Below are positions 34,239 through 41,290 of a stretch of DNA of 64,000 bases, in pieces; the first letter of the stretch is position 1, and the number at the start of each line of letters is the position of its first letter. The position numbers and the translations under genes are program-made. The notes beneath the pieces were generated by a model. It ran no database searches. It was not told the origin of the DNA and saw only the letters and a list, made by a program, of their open reading frames with translations. The DNA comes from Mumia sp. Pv4-285 (GTDB taxonomy: Bacteria; Actinomycetota; Actinomycetes; Propionibacteriales; Nocardioidaceae): positions 2,294,001-2,358,000 of the forward strand of contig NZ_CP162023.1 in NCBI RefSeq assembly GCF_041320275.1, written 5' to 3'.

Positions 34239-35080
34239 ACGAGCTCGAGATCCCGACGTCGGACGGACGCACGCTCGGTGGGTGCTGGTTCGAACCCGAG
34301 GGGCGGCCTCGTGGCGTCGTCGTCCTCGCCCCGGCGATGGCGACCGAGGCGACCTACTACCGCCACCTGGCAGCCTGGCTACGCGATCGAGGCATCGCGG
34401 TGCTGCTGTTCGACTACACCGGCTACGGCTGGTCGTCGTCCGGTTCGCTCTCCGACGTCGACGCGGACGCCATGCGCTGGATGCTCGATGCGCGCGACGC
34501 CGCGTCGTACGCGCTGGAGCGCGCCGACGGACTGCCGACGACCTGGGTGGGCCACAGCCTCGGTGGTCAGGCTCTCGGGCTCGTCCCGCACGAGCGGTTC
34601 TCCGGCGCAGTCCTCGTCTCGTCGGGCACCGGCACGTGGCGCTTCAACGCACCCCGAGTCCGCTGGCAGGCGCCGTTCCTGTGGAAGGCGCTCGCCCCTG
34701 CAGCCATCGCCGTGGCCGGTTACTTCCCTGGCAAGCGGATCGGCGTCCTCGGCGACCTTCCTCCCCAGGTGATGCGGCAGTGGGGCCGCTGGTGCATGAA
34801 CCGCGACTACCTCTGGACGGAGTTCCCCGAGCTGACGACGGCGTACGAGGAGGTCTCCACACCGACCGTGTCGTTGTCGTTCACCGACGACGAGCTGCTC
34901 GGTGAGCGCAGCTTCCGCGACCTCGCCGAGCGCCTCCCAAACGCTGTCGTCGAGGTCGTCCGCGTCGATCCGGGCGACCACGGCCTGTCCTCGATCGGTC
35001 ATCACGGGTTCTTCCGCAAGGAGCGCGCCGACCTGTGGGAGTCGCTGCTGCTCCCCCACCTGGCGACACGTCCGTCCTGA
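34223..35080 (+). CDS. Alpha/beta hydrolase
   Basis: The 285-aa serine-hydrolase fold protein has LLFDYTGYGWSSSG after the first beta-alpha pair, the nucleophile elbow GHSLGG (Ser about residue 114), a late acidic residue in SFTDDELLGE and His in DPGDHGLSSIGHHGFF. There is no signal peptide. It is of the YheT/lysophospholipase-like group. It is divergent from and probably repressed by the TetR regulator, whose inducer may be its substrate. Confidence 0.87.
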   Translation: MTIVLDELEIPTSDGRTLGGCWFEPEGRPRGVVVLAPAMATEATYYRHLAAWLRDRGIAVLLFDYTGYGWSSSGSLSDVDADAMRWMLDARDAASYALERADGLPTTWVGHSLGGQALGLVPHERFSGAVLVSSGTGTWRFNAPRVRWQAPFLWKALAPAAIAVAGYFPGKRIGVLGDLPPQVMRQWGRWCMNRDYLWTEFPELTTAYEEVSTPTVSLSFTDDELLGERSFRDLAERLPNAVVEVVRVDPGDHGLSSIGHHGFFRKERADLWESLLLPHLATRPS

Positions 35081-35120
35081 GAGTCGCGTCCGCGACGACC
35101 CGCGTGGTGTGATGGCGCCC

Positions 35121-35693
35121 ATGGCGCTCATCCACCGAGCAGAGCTCGTACCGGGCAAGCTTGACATCCTCAGCACCTGGCTGCCTTCGCAGGCCTGGTT
35201 CCCTGGCGGTGCTGACGGCGAGCTGGAGCGGGTAGGTGCCTACCGCTTCGACGACCCGGCCGGCGAGGTGGGCATCGAGACCCTCCTTGTCCGCTACCCC
35301 GGCGGCCCGGTCCTGCAGGTGCCGTTGACCTACCGTGCGGCACCGCTCGAAGGTGCCGACGATGCGCTGGTCGGCACGATGCACCACTCCGTGCTGGGCG
35401 AGAGGTGGGCGTACGACGGCACGGCGGACCCGGTGTACGTGCAGGCCGTCGTCGCTGCGATCGTCAGGGGCGGCCACCAGGCGGACGAGGTCGTCGAAGC
35501 CGACGACGGACGGCTGGTCACGCGCGAGCTGACGACGTTCGCGCACGGGTCCGGCGCTGACGTCGACGTCGCACGGACCACGATCGACGTCCGCCGCGTG
35601 CTGACGGACGGCATCGATGCCGAGTCCGAGCGGCCGGCCCTGCGCGGGCGGTGGCCCGGTCAGGACGACGACGTCGTCCTCGTCACCGCCTGA
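35121..35693 (+). CDS. Maltokinase N-terminal cap-like domain protein
   Basis: The 190-aa protein MALIHRAELVPGKLDILSTWLPSQAWFPG closely fits the stand-alone Mak_N_cap domain, the part of mycobacterial maltokinase that precedes the kinase. Here there is no kinase domain. Later strands include ETLLVRYPGGPVLQVPLTYR and MHHSVLGERWAYDG. ATG 35121 is favoured by a TGTGAT box 7 nt upstream; ATG 35112 is the alternative. The function of free cap domains is unknown. Confidence 0.78.
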   Translation: MALIHRAELVPGKLDILSTWLPSQAWFPGGADGELERVGAYRFDDPAGEVGIETLLVRYPGGPVLQVPLTYRAAPLEGADDALVGTMHHSVLGERWAYDGTADPVYVQAVVAAIVRGGHQADEVVEADDGRLVTRELTTFAHGSGADVDVARTTIDVRRVLTDGIDAESERPALRGRWPGQDDDVVLVTA

Positions 35694-35703
35694 ACGCGTC
35701 CGG

Positions 35704-36114
35704 TCAGCCCTGCCCGGAGATGTTCACCATCCACGCGACGCCGAACTTGTCGACGAGCATGCCGAAGGAGTCACCCCACGGGGCCTTCTCCAGGGGAACA
35801 CTGATCTGCGCGCCGTCAGCGAGCCCGTCCCAGTAGCCGCGCAGCTCCGACTCGTCCTCGCCGCTGAGCGACACGGTCCCGTTGGAGGACGGCTCCCCCA
35901 TCTCGGGCGGCGTGTCCGCACCCATCAGGACGAGCCCGTTCGCCGTCTCGAGCTGAGCGTGCATGACACCGTCGCTGCGATCGGGATCGGACGTCGCGTC
36001 GTACTCGCCGAACGTGCTGACCCTCAGGTCACCGCCGAGCACGGACGCGTAGAACTCCATCGCCTGCCGCGCCTCGTTCTTGAATGACAGGTACGGATTG
36101 AGTCGGGTTGTCAT
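35704..36114 (-). CDS. PhnB-like VOC protein
   Basis: The 136-aa protein opens RLNPYLSFKNEARQAMEFYASVLGGDLRVSTFGEY and closes EKAPWGDSFGMLVDKFGVAWMVNISG, the YjdN/PhnB glyoxalase-superfamily signature. The enzyme activity of this group is not established. GGAGG precedes ATG 36114. Single-gene unit, just downstream of the XRE/MmyB-like gene on the same strand (68-bp gap). Confidence 0.88.
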   Translation of the reverse strand: MTTRLNPYLSFKNEARQAMEFYASVLGGDLRVSTFGEYDATSDPDRSDGVMHAQLETANGLVLMGADTPPEMGEPSSNGTVSLSGEDESELRGYWDGLADGAQISVPLEKAPWGDSFGMLVDKFGVAWMVNISGQG

Positions 36115-36182
36115 CGGATCCTCCGTCGTCTCGTGTGTCATCCCACTGTCGCGCCAGTTGCGACGAGATGCGAGGGGACTTG

Positions 36183-36986
36183 TCACTCGCGTCCGACGTG
36201 CCGACGCAGCCACTCCCCCGTGGCCGCGTCGGCAGGGACGAACGTCTCGATCGCCAGCTCGGACACGGTCACGTCGAGCGGTGTGCCGAACGTCGAGATC
36301 ACCGACAAGAACGACAGCACGGCATCGTCGACGCGAAGCACCATCGGCACGTAGACGCGCGGGCGTGGGTCCTCGTGCCCGATCTTCGCCCGGGCGACAG
36401 GGTAGGCGGCGAGCTCGTCGTGCAGCGCGAACATCTCGTCGTCGCCGCGAGCCTCCGCCCCGCGCAGGAGAGCGGACAGCACAGCGGCGCGCCACTCGAC
36501 GAGATTGTCGAGGTGCGGCGCGAGACCGTCAGGATGCAGCGTGAGGCGCAGCGCGTTGATGGTGCCCTCGAGCAGCTCGGGAGCGACCAGGGAGGTCAGG
36601 AGCGCGACGCCCGCGTTCGAGTCGACCACGTTCCACAGACGATCCACTGCGAGCGCCGGGTTGGGCTCGTGAGCGACGAGGACTTCGCGCACCGCCCGGC
36701 GTGCGGACGCGAGCTCGTCGTGCTCCAGCGGACGCTCCGGGTACGCCGGCGCGAAGCCGCCACGGAGCAGGAGCCGGTTCTGCTCGCGCAGCGGGATCGA
36801 CAGCGCATCAGAGAACCGCTGGATCATCTCGCTGCTCGGCCGAGCCCGGCCGGTCTCCACGAAGCTGATGTGCCGGGTCGAGATCCCCGTCTCGCTGGAC
36901 AGCGCGAGCTGGCTGTAGCGCCGTCTCGTCCGCCACTCCCGCAGCAGGTCGCCCACCGAGGTGTCATCGGTCTGTGTCGTCGTCAC
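36183..36986 (-). CDS. XRE regulator with MmyB-like ligand-binding domain
   Basis: About 267 aa. The N-terminal HTH_XRE is in LLREWRTRRRYSQLALSSETGISTRHISFVETGRARPSSEMIQRF. The remaining 190 residues are the MmyB-like domain (NRLLLRGGFAPAYPE, AVDRLWNVVDSNAGVALL), a PAS-like pocket thought to bind fatty acid-like ligands. GTG 36986 has CAGAGT 6 nt upstream; ATG 37004 is also in frame. It is divergent from a SnoaL-like gene, a usual target of this regulator type. Confidence 0.88.
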   Translation of the reverse strand: MTTTQTDDTSVGDLLREWRTRRRYSQLALSSETGISTRHISFVETGRARPSSEMIQRFSDALSIPLREQNRLLLRGGFAPAYPERPLEHDELASARRAVREVLVAHEPNPALAVDRLWNVVDSNAGVALLTSLVAPELLEGTINALRLTLHPDGLAPHLDNLVEWRAAVLSALLRGAEARGDDEMFALHDELAAYPVARAKIGHEDPRPRVYVPMVLRVDDAVLSFLSVISTFGTPLDVTVSELAIETFVPADAATGEWLRRHVGRE

Positions 36987-37020
36987 GTGCTCACTCTGGC
37001 GCATCAGCCGACGTCCAGCC

Positions 37021-37037
37021 ATGACCTCCGAGGTAAT
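37021..37037. promoter_or_regulatory. Operator-like palindrome ATGACCTC-C-GAGGTAAT
   Basis: The core ACCTC-C-GAGGT is a perfect 5+1+5 palindrome with a partial match beyond it, midway between the divergent XRE/MmyB-like and SnoaL genes. Confidence 0.55.
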
Positions 37038-37115
37038 CGACACGCTTCCCTCTGCCCAGTCACGGTGGAGCCACGACCGAGCCGCAGGAGCGGCTCCCGA
37101 CGGAAGGATCGACCG

Positions 37116-37496
37116 ATGACCGAGCTGACCACGACGGCGTACGAGACCCTGCTCGCGGACTACCTGGCGTTCTGGAACGAGCCGGACGCCGCGGTGCGCG
37201 CGACCATCGCCGACCGCACGTTCACACCGGACGTCTCGTACGTGGACCCGCAGGCGGAGGTGTCGGGACGCGCGGCCCTGTCGGACCTCGTCGGCGCCGT
37301 CCACCAGCAGCTTCCGGGCATGCGGTTCACGCCCGCGGAGCTGGTGGACGGGCACCACGACGTGCTGCGCTTCGGCTGGAACCTGGGCCCGGAGGGCGCC
37401 GAGGACCTGATCGTCGGCGCCGACGTCGCCGTCCTCGCCGCCGAGGGCCGGATGAGCCACGTCGTCGGCTTCCTGGACCGCGTGCCGCAGACCTGA
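37116..37496 (+). CDS. SnoaL-like (NTF2 fold) protein
   Basis: The 126-aa protein has YETLLADYLAFWNEPDAAVRATIADRTFTPDVSYVDPQAEVSGRAALSDLV, then strands ending MSHVVGFLDR. It is an NTF2-fold polyketide-cyclase-like protein of unknown substrate. GGAAGG precedes the ATG. It probably belongs to the regulon of the divergent XRE/MmyB-like protein. Confidence 0.83.
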   Translation: MTELTTTAYETLLADYLAFWNEPDAAVRATIADRTFTPDVSYVDPQAEVSGRAALSDLVGAVHQQLPGMRFTPAELVDGHHDVLRFGWNLGPEGAEDLIVGADVAVLAAEGRMSHVVGFLDRVPQT

Positions 37497-37558
37497 GAGT
37501 CCCGCAGGCCTTACGCCGCACCCTCTCCCGCCGTAGCCTGGCGGGAGGGGGTGTGGAC

Positions 37559-37756
37559 ATGCACGCGACAGTCGGAGAACGCATCCGCTTCCACGGCCGT
37601 ACGGTCGGTTCGGCGGACCACAGCGGTGAGATCGTGACGGTGAAGGGTGAGGACGGCCAACCGCCGTACGTCGTCCGGTTCGACGACGGGCACGAGGCCC
37701 TCGTCTATCCGGGGGCGGACTGCGAGATCGAGCACGACTCCGCTGGTGACGTCTGA
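37559..37756 (+). CDS. DUF1918 small protein
   Basis: The 65-aa SH3-like barrel protein MHATVGERIRFHGRTVGSADHSGEIVTVKGEDGQPPYVVRFDDGHEALVYPG is a typical DUF1918 member, often found in actinobacteria as a free domain. The function is unknown. GGAGG lies 10 nt before ATG 37559; GTG 37553 is possible. It overlaps the convergent membrane-protein gene by 52 bp. Confidence 0.85.
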   Translation: MHATVGERIRFHGRTVGSADHSGEIVTVKGEDGQPPYVVRFDDGHEALVYPGADCEIEHDSAGDV

Positions 37757-38094
37757 GCGCTGGCCCAGCTCTTCACCGCAGGCGAGGTGATGCAGACCAG
37801 CGCGACAGCGCACATGGTCATCCACGCGAGGCCGCGAGCATCGGCGGCACTGACGTCACCGCCGTGGTAGAGCAGGTACACCCATCCGATGCCTGCCATC
37901 AGGGTCCAGAACCCCGCGGAGATCGCGAACATCACGCGCGCCCACCGCACGCCGAGCGCCGCGAGCGCGAGCAGCAGCAGGAACGGGGCGCAGGCCTTGT
38001 GCTCCTCCTGGAGCAGCCCGACCGCCAGGGTCGAGCAGGTGGCGAGCACGAACAGGCGGACAGTCTCCGCCGGCATCGTACGAGGGCTCTTCAC
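37705..38094 (-). CDS. Small four-helix membrane protein
   Basis: The 129-aa protein has four hydrophobic segments (about 12-28, 35-50, 54-76, 85-106) and no named family that I recognise. GTG 38094 is chosen because TACCCT lies exactly 6 nt upstream; the frame opens earlier at 38115. The C-terminal tail (SCSISQSAPG) is antisense to the DUF1918 gene, an unusually long convergent overlap of coding ends. Confidence 0.6.
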   Translation of the reverse strand: MKSPRTMPAETVRLFVLATCSTLAVGLLQEEHKACAPFLLLLALAALGVRWARVMFAISAGFWTLMAGIGWVYLLYHGGDVSAADARGLAWMTMCAVALVCITSPAVKSWASAQTSPAESCSISQSAPG

Positions 38095-38100
38095 CAGCGA

Positions 38101-38106
38101 AGGGTA
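38101..38106 (-). promoter_or_regulatory. -10 box TACCCT for the four-helix membrane protein
   Basis: TACCCT, 6 nt, then GTG 38094. Together with the absence of a Shine-Dalgarno, this sets the start. Confidence 0.4.
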
Positions 38107-38121
38107 CAAGGCCACCGCACG

Positions 38122-38457
38122 TCAGGCCTCCCGCGGGGCGTACATGATCAGGGCAACACCGACCAGACAGATCAGAGCGCCGGTAACGTCCCACCGGTCG
38201 GGTCTGAACCCGTCCATCGCCATGCCCCACAGCAAGGAGCCTGCGACGAAGACACCGCCGTACGCAGCGAGGATCCGTCCGAAGTGGGCGTCCGGCTGCA
38301 TCGTCGCCACGAACCCGTACGCGCCGAGGGCGAGCACTCCAGCGCCGATCCAGGCCCAGCCACGATGCTCGCGAACGCCCTGCCAGACGAGCCAGGCGCC
38401 ACCGATCTCGAACAGCGCGGCCACCGCGAACAGGACGATCGAGCGCATCACGGACAT
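38122..38457 (-). CDS. YnfA/UPF0060 family membrane protein
   Basis: The 111-aa protein of four membrane helices has the family signature [28 protein letters not shown] and [46 protein letters not shown]. It is SMR-like in size and topology; transport of small cations is suspected but unproven. GAGGAG precedes the ATG at 38457. Confidence 0.92.
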   Translation of the reverse strand: MSVMRSIVLFAVAALFEIGGAWLVWQGVREHRGWAWIGAGVLALGAYGFVATMQPDAHFGRILAAYGGVFVAGSLLWGMAMDGFRPDRWDVTGALICLVGVALIMYAPREA

Positions 38458-38556
38458 CGGTGCTCCTCGCGGGACGTGACGGATCTGGACATTGTTCCAA
38501 CTCGGACACGGTTGGCGCTCTCGGAGCGCCGCGGTCGGGGACAGGGTGCGGCGGGC

Positions 38557-38859
38557 GTGCCAGCATCGGCGGGTGCGACACGACAGAGCCTCCGTCGGCC
38601 GACGGCGCACGTCGACGAGAACCCCGCCGCGCACGAGGCCGTCCGCGCCACCGCCGACCTGAGGGCGCTCGACCGGCTGACGACCGTCGCCGCTGGTGCC
38701 CCGCAGCTGTGGGCGCGGATCACCGACGCGCTGCGTCCGGGCGGCTGCATCGCGGCACGGATCCCCGCCGCCGACGTGTTCCTGCTGCGAGGGTGGACGC
38801 GCCTCAGCGAACGCGCCGTGGCCACGGGGGTTCTCGAGGTCGTCGCACGCCGACCATGA
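38557..38859 (+). CDS. Hypothetical protein, possibly a decayed methyltransferase end
   Basis: A 100-aa frame from GTG 38557 with strong GC3. The end, [26 protein letters not shown], resembles the late strands of SAM-dependent methyltransferases (xLRPGGxLxxxxP), but no GxGxG SAM motif is present. A CAGCAT box 6 nt before another GTG (38572), in a different frame, hints that a frameshift may have broken an older gene. Small real gene or pseudogene; not decided. Confidence 0.35.
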   Translation: MPASAGATRQSLRRPTAHVDENPAAHEAVRATADLRALDRLTTVAAGAPQLWARITDALRPGGCIAARIPAADVFLLRGWTRLSERAVATGVLEVVARRP

Positions 38860-38874
38860 AGGGCGGCCTCCGGC

Positions 38875-39366
38875 TCAGGCGTCCAGCACCCCCGTGCGCC
38901 GGACGACCGGGGGCATCGTCGACCACGGGAAGTTGATCCACGCATCCGTCGTCCGCCACGCGAAGTCGGGCTTCATGGTCGAGTGCGGCTTCTCGTAGAT
39001 GACCGCCGTACGCGCCGTACGGACGTGGTCGGCGCAGAAGTCGTGGACCAGCTCGAGCGTCTTGCCGGTGTCCGCGACGTCGTCCACGATCAGGACGTCG
39101 GCCCCGGTCAGGTCGGCTCGGTCGAGGAACGGTGGCAGCATCACCGGCACGTCGAGCCGGGTGTCGACGCCGGTGTAGAACTCGACGCTCATCGTGAAGA
39201 GGTTCTTGCAGTCCAGCGCGTACGCCAGGGAACCCGCGGGGATCAGCCCGCCGCGCGCGATCCCGAGCACGATGGTCGGCTCGTAACCACTGTCGGCCAC
39301 CGCCTGGGCGAGCTCGCGGCTCGCCGTCCCGTACAGCTCCCAGGTGAGGATCTCCCGCTCCGCCAT
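38875..39366 (-). CDS. Phosphoribosyltransferase, xanthine-guanine type
   Basis: The 163-aa type I PRTase has VLGIARGGLIPAG for pyrophosphate and the PRPP-binding loop VLIVDDVADTGKT (about 91-103), followed by the C-terminal base-binding region EKPHSTMKPDFAW...WINFPW, like Gpt (xanthine-guanine) and related purine salvage enzymes. The substrate base could be hypoxanthine, guanine or xanthine. The ATG follows TACGCT by 6 nt. Adenosine deaminase nearby fits purine salvage. Confidence 0.87.
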   Translation of the reverse strand: MAEREILTWELYGTASRELAQAVADSGYEPTIVLGIARGGLIPAGSLAYALDCKNLFTMSVEFYTGVDTRLDVPVMLPPFLDRADLTGADVLIVDDVADTGKTLELVHDFCADHVRTARTAVIYEKPHSTMKPDFAWRTTDAWINFPWSTMPPVVRRTGVLDA

Positions 39367-39372
39367 AGGCAG

Positions 39373-39378
39373 AGCGTA
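39373..39378 (-). promoter_or_regulatory. -10 box TACGCT for the phosphoribosyltransferase gene
   Basis: TACGCT, 6 nt, then ATG 39366. Confidence 0.45.
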
Positions 39379-39439
39379 GCCGCGGCCGTCGACCGTGGCC
39401 TCCCTGTGCACCGGCGCGGGACGGGAGTTGAATGGCAGC

Positions 39440-40081
39440 ATGCAGATCACGCGATTCGGTCACGCCGCCCTTCTCGTCGAGCACGGCGACCAGAGGGTCC
39501 TCATCGACCCGGGCGGCTTCAGCCGTGACGAGACGTTCTCCCTCACGGGTCTCGACGCCATCGTCGTGACCCACCAGCACGCGGACCACGTCGACCGCGA
39601 CCGCGTCGGCGGGCTCCTCGACGGCAACCCCGCTGCCAGGCTCCTCGCCGACCCGCAGACCGCCGCCGCCCTCGAGGTCGGGGACTGGACCAAGACCGCC
39701 GCCGACGTCGCCGTCGAGCTGGGCTCGATCTCCCTCACGGGTGTCGGGTCCCGCCACGCTGTCATCCACCCGGACATGCCGCGCATCGACAACGTCGGTG
39801 TGCTCGTCGACGCCGGTGGCCTGAGGCTGTTCCACCCCGGCGACTCGTACGAGACGGTGCCGGACGGTGTCGACGTCCTGGCGGTGCCGCTGAGCGCTCC
39901 GTGGGCGAAGGTGAGCGAGACCGTCGACTTCGTCCGGGCCGTGGCGCCGCGGGTCGTCCTGCCGATCCACGACCGCACGATCTCCGACCTGGGCTACCCG
40001 ATCTACTGGGGACGGGTGAGCGAGCTCGGCGGCGCGGACGAGGCACTGCTGCTCGGCCAGGACGGCTCCGTCACGCTCTGA
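39440..40081 (+). CDS. Metallo-beta-lactamase-fold hydrolase, UlaG-like
   Basis: The 213-aa MBL-fold protein has ITRFGHAALLVE and the zinc motif THQHADHVD (HxHxDH, about 49-57), then GSRHAVIHPDMPRI, LFHPGDSYE with the metal-binding Asp and VLPIHDRTISDLG with the last His. It is of the UlaG/YtkL-like class; the natural substrate is unknown. It is divergent from the phosphoribosyltransferase gene and convergent with adenosine deaminase. Confidence 0.86.
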   Translation: MQITRFGHAALLVEHGDQRVLIDPGGFSRDETFSLTGLDAIVVTHQHADHVDRDRVGGLLDGNPAARLLADPQTAAALEVGDWTKTAADVAVELGSISLTGVGSRHAVIHPDMPRIDNVGVLVDAGGLRLFHPGDSYETVPDGVDVLAVPLSAPWAKVSETVDFVRAVAPRVVLPIHDRTISDLGYPIYWGRVSELGGADEALLLGQDGSVTL

Positions 40082-40099
40082 CGTCAGTCGGTCTGACCA

Positions 40100-41161
40100 T
40101 CAGGACTCGAGCAGGCCCTCGGCGACGACGGCGTCGATCTCTGCCCGGATGTCGAGCTTGAGCCCGTCGGGGGCGAAGGAGACGTCGACCGCCGTACGGG
40201 CGAGGTCGGCGAGATCGACGTAGGTGAGGCCGAAGGCGTCGTGCGCGAGCTGGTACTCGTGCTCGAGGGTCGTGTCGAACATCCCCGGATCGTCGCTGTT
40301 GAGCGTCACGACCACGCCTGCCTCCCGAAGCGCGTTGAACGGGTGCTCGTCGATGGACGCGACCGCCCCCGTGCACAGGTTCGAGGTCGGCGAGATCTCG
40401 AGCGGGATGCGGCGGTCGGCCAGCTCGGCGACGAGGTCGGGGTCGTCGGCCGCACGGATCCCGTGGCCGATCCGGACGGCACCGAGGACGTCGATCGCGT
40501 CGCGGACCGTCTGCGGACCGGTCGTCTCCCCGGCGTGCGGCACGCTCGCGAGCCCGAGCGCTCGTGCCCGCGCGAAGACGTCGGCGAACTGCGGACGTTC
40601 CACGCCGACCTCGGGCCCGCCGAGCCCGAAACCCACGGATCCGTCAGGGGCGTACCGCTCGACCCAGTCGATCGTCCGCTCCCCCGACGGCAGCCCGAGC
40701 TCGCCGGGGATGTCGAACACCCACGCCAGCTCGATCCCCACCTCACGGGCTCGGGCGCGGCCCGTCAGGAGCGCCTCGGCCAGCTCGTCGGGAGCGATCC
40801 CCATGAGCAGCTGGCTGTCAGGCGTCACCGTCAGCTCGGCGTAGCGCACGTTGGTGGCCGCGAGGTCGGCCCCGACCCCGGCGACGAGATCGGCGACGTC
40901 CTCGGGCGTCGTGACGAGCTGGTTGGTCTGGATGTAGACCTCGATGAAGTGCGCGAAGTCGCTGAACCGGAAGAACTCCCGGAGTCCGTCGAGCTCCGTC
41001 GGCACGCCGATCTCGGGGTGCCGACGTGCGAGCCCGAGAACGGTCTCCGGCGAGGCCGCGCCCAGGAGGTGGACGTGGAGCTCGGCCTTCGGAAGGTCGT
41101 GCACGAAGACGTCCACGGGGCGGTCGCGGTTCATCGGCGACACGACGGTGGGGTTGCTCAT
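40100..41161 (-). CDS. add: Adenosine deaminase
   Basis: The 353-aa TIM-barrel zinc deaminase converts adenosine (or a related nucleoside or 6-aminopurine) to inosine. Metal and catalytic residues are in ELHVHLLGA (HxH), PHAGE (His and Glu), IGHGIRA (His), EISPTSNLC and LNSDDPGMF (Asp). The first motif HVHLLGA differs from the common HLDGxL form. ATG 41161 follows TTCAAT by 6 nt; the longer frame to 41245 crosses that promoter. The product may feed the phosphoribosyltransferase route. Confidence 0.9.
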   Translation of the reverse strand: MSNPTVVSPMNRDRPVDVFVHDLPKAELHVHLLGAASPETVLGLARRHPEIGVPTELDGLREFFRFSDFAHFIEVYIQTNQLVTTPEDVADLVAGVGADLAATNVRYAELTVTPDSQLLMGIAPDELAEALLTGRARAREVGIELAWVFDIPGELGLPSGERTIDWVERYAPDGSVGFGLGGPEVGVERPQFADVFARARALGLASVPHAGETTGPQTVRDAIDVLGAVRIGHGIRAADDPDLVAELADRRIPLEISPTSNLCTGAVASIDEHPFNALREAGVVVTLNSDDPGMFDTTLEHEYQLAHDAFGLTYVDLADLARTAVDVSFAPDGLKLDIRAEIDAVVAEGLLES

Positions 41162-41167
41162 CGCGCC

Positions 41168-41173
41168 ATTGAA
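41168..41173 (-). promoter_or_regulatory. -10 box TTCAAT for adenosine deaminase
   Basis: TTCAAT, 6 nt, then ATG 41161; the same box and spacing as at the TOPRIM gene. Confidence 0.4.
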
Positions 41174-41261
41174 CCACCCCGTACGGTGGTGAGGGTCCCT
41201 TGCTCGGGTCGGGGGCACGGCGGCGTCACGTGACACGCCGAACACCTTGACCGCGACGATT

Positions 41262-41279
41262 TATCTCATATGTGAGATA
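41262..41279. promoter_or_regulatory. Palindrome TATCTCA-TATG-TGAGATA over the HTH-MurA promoter
   Basis: A perfect 7+4+7 inverted repeat. TTGACC (41247) lies just upstream, and both TATGTG (41269) and TACGGT (41278, 7 nt before ATG 41291) are candidate -10 boxes within or touching the palindrome. It is probably the target of the HTH in the same protein. Confidence 0.65.
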
Positions 41280-41290
41280 CGGTGGAGCCT

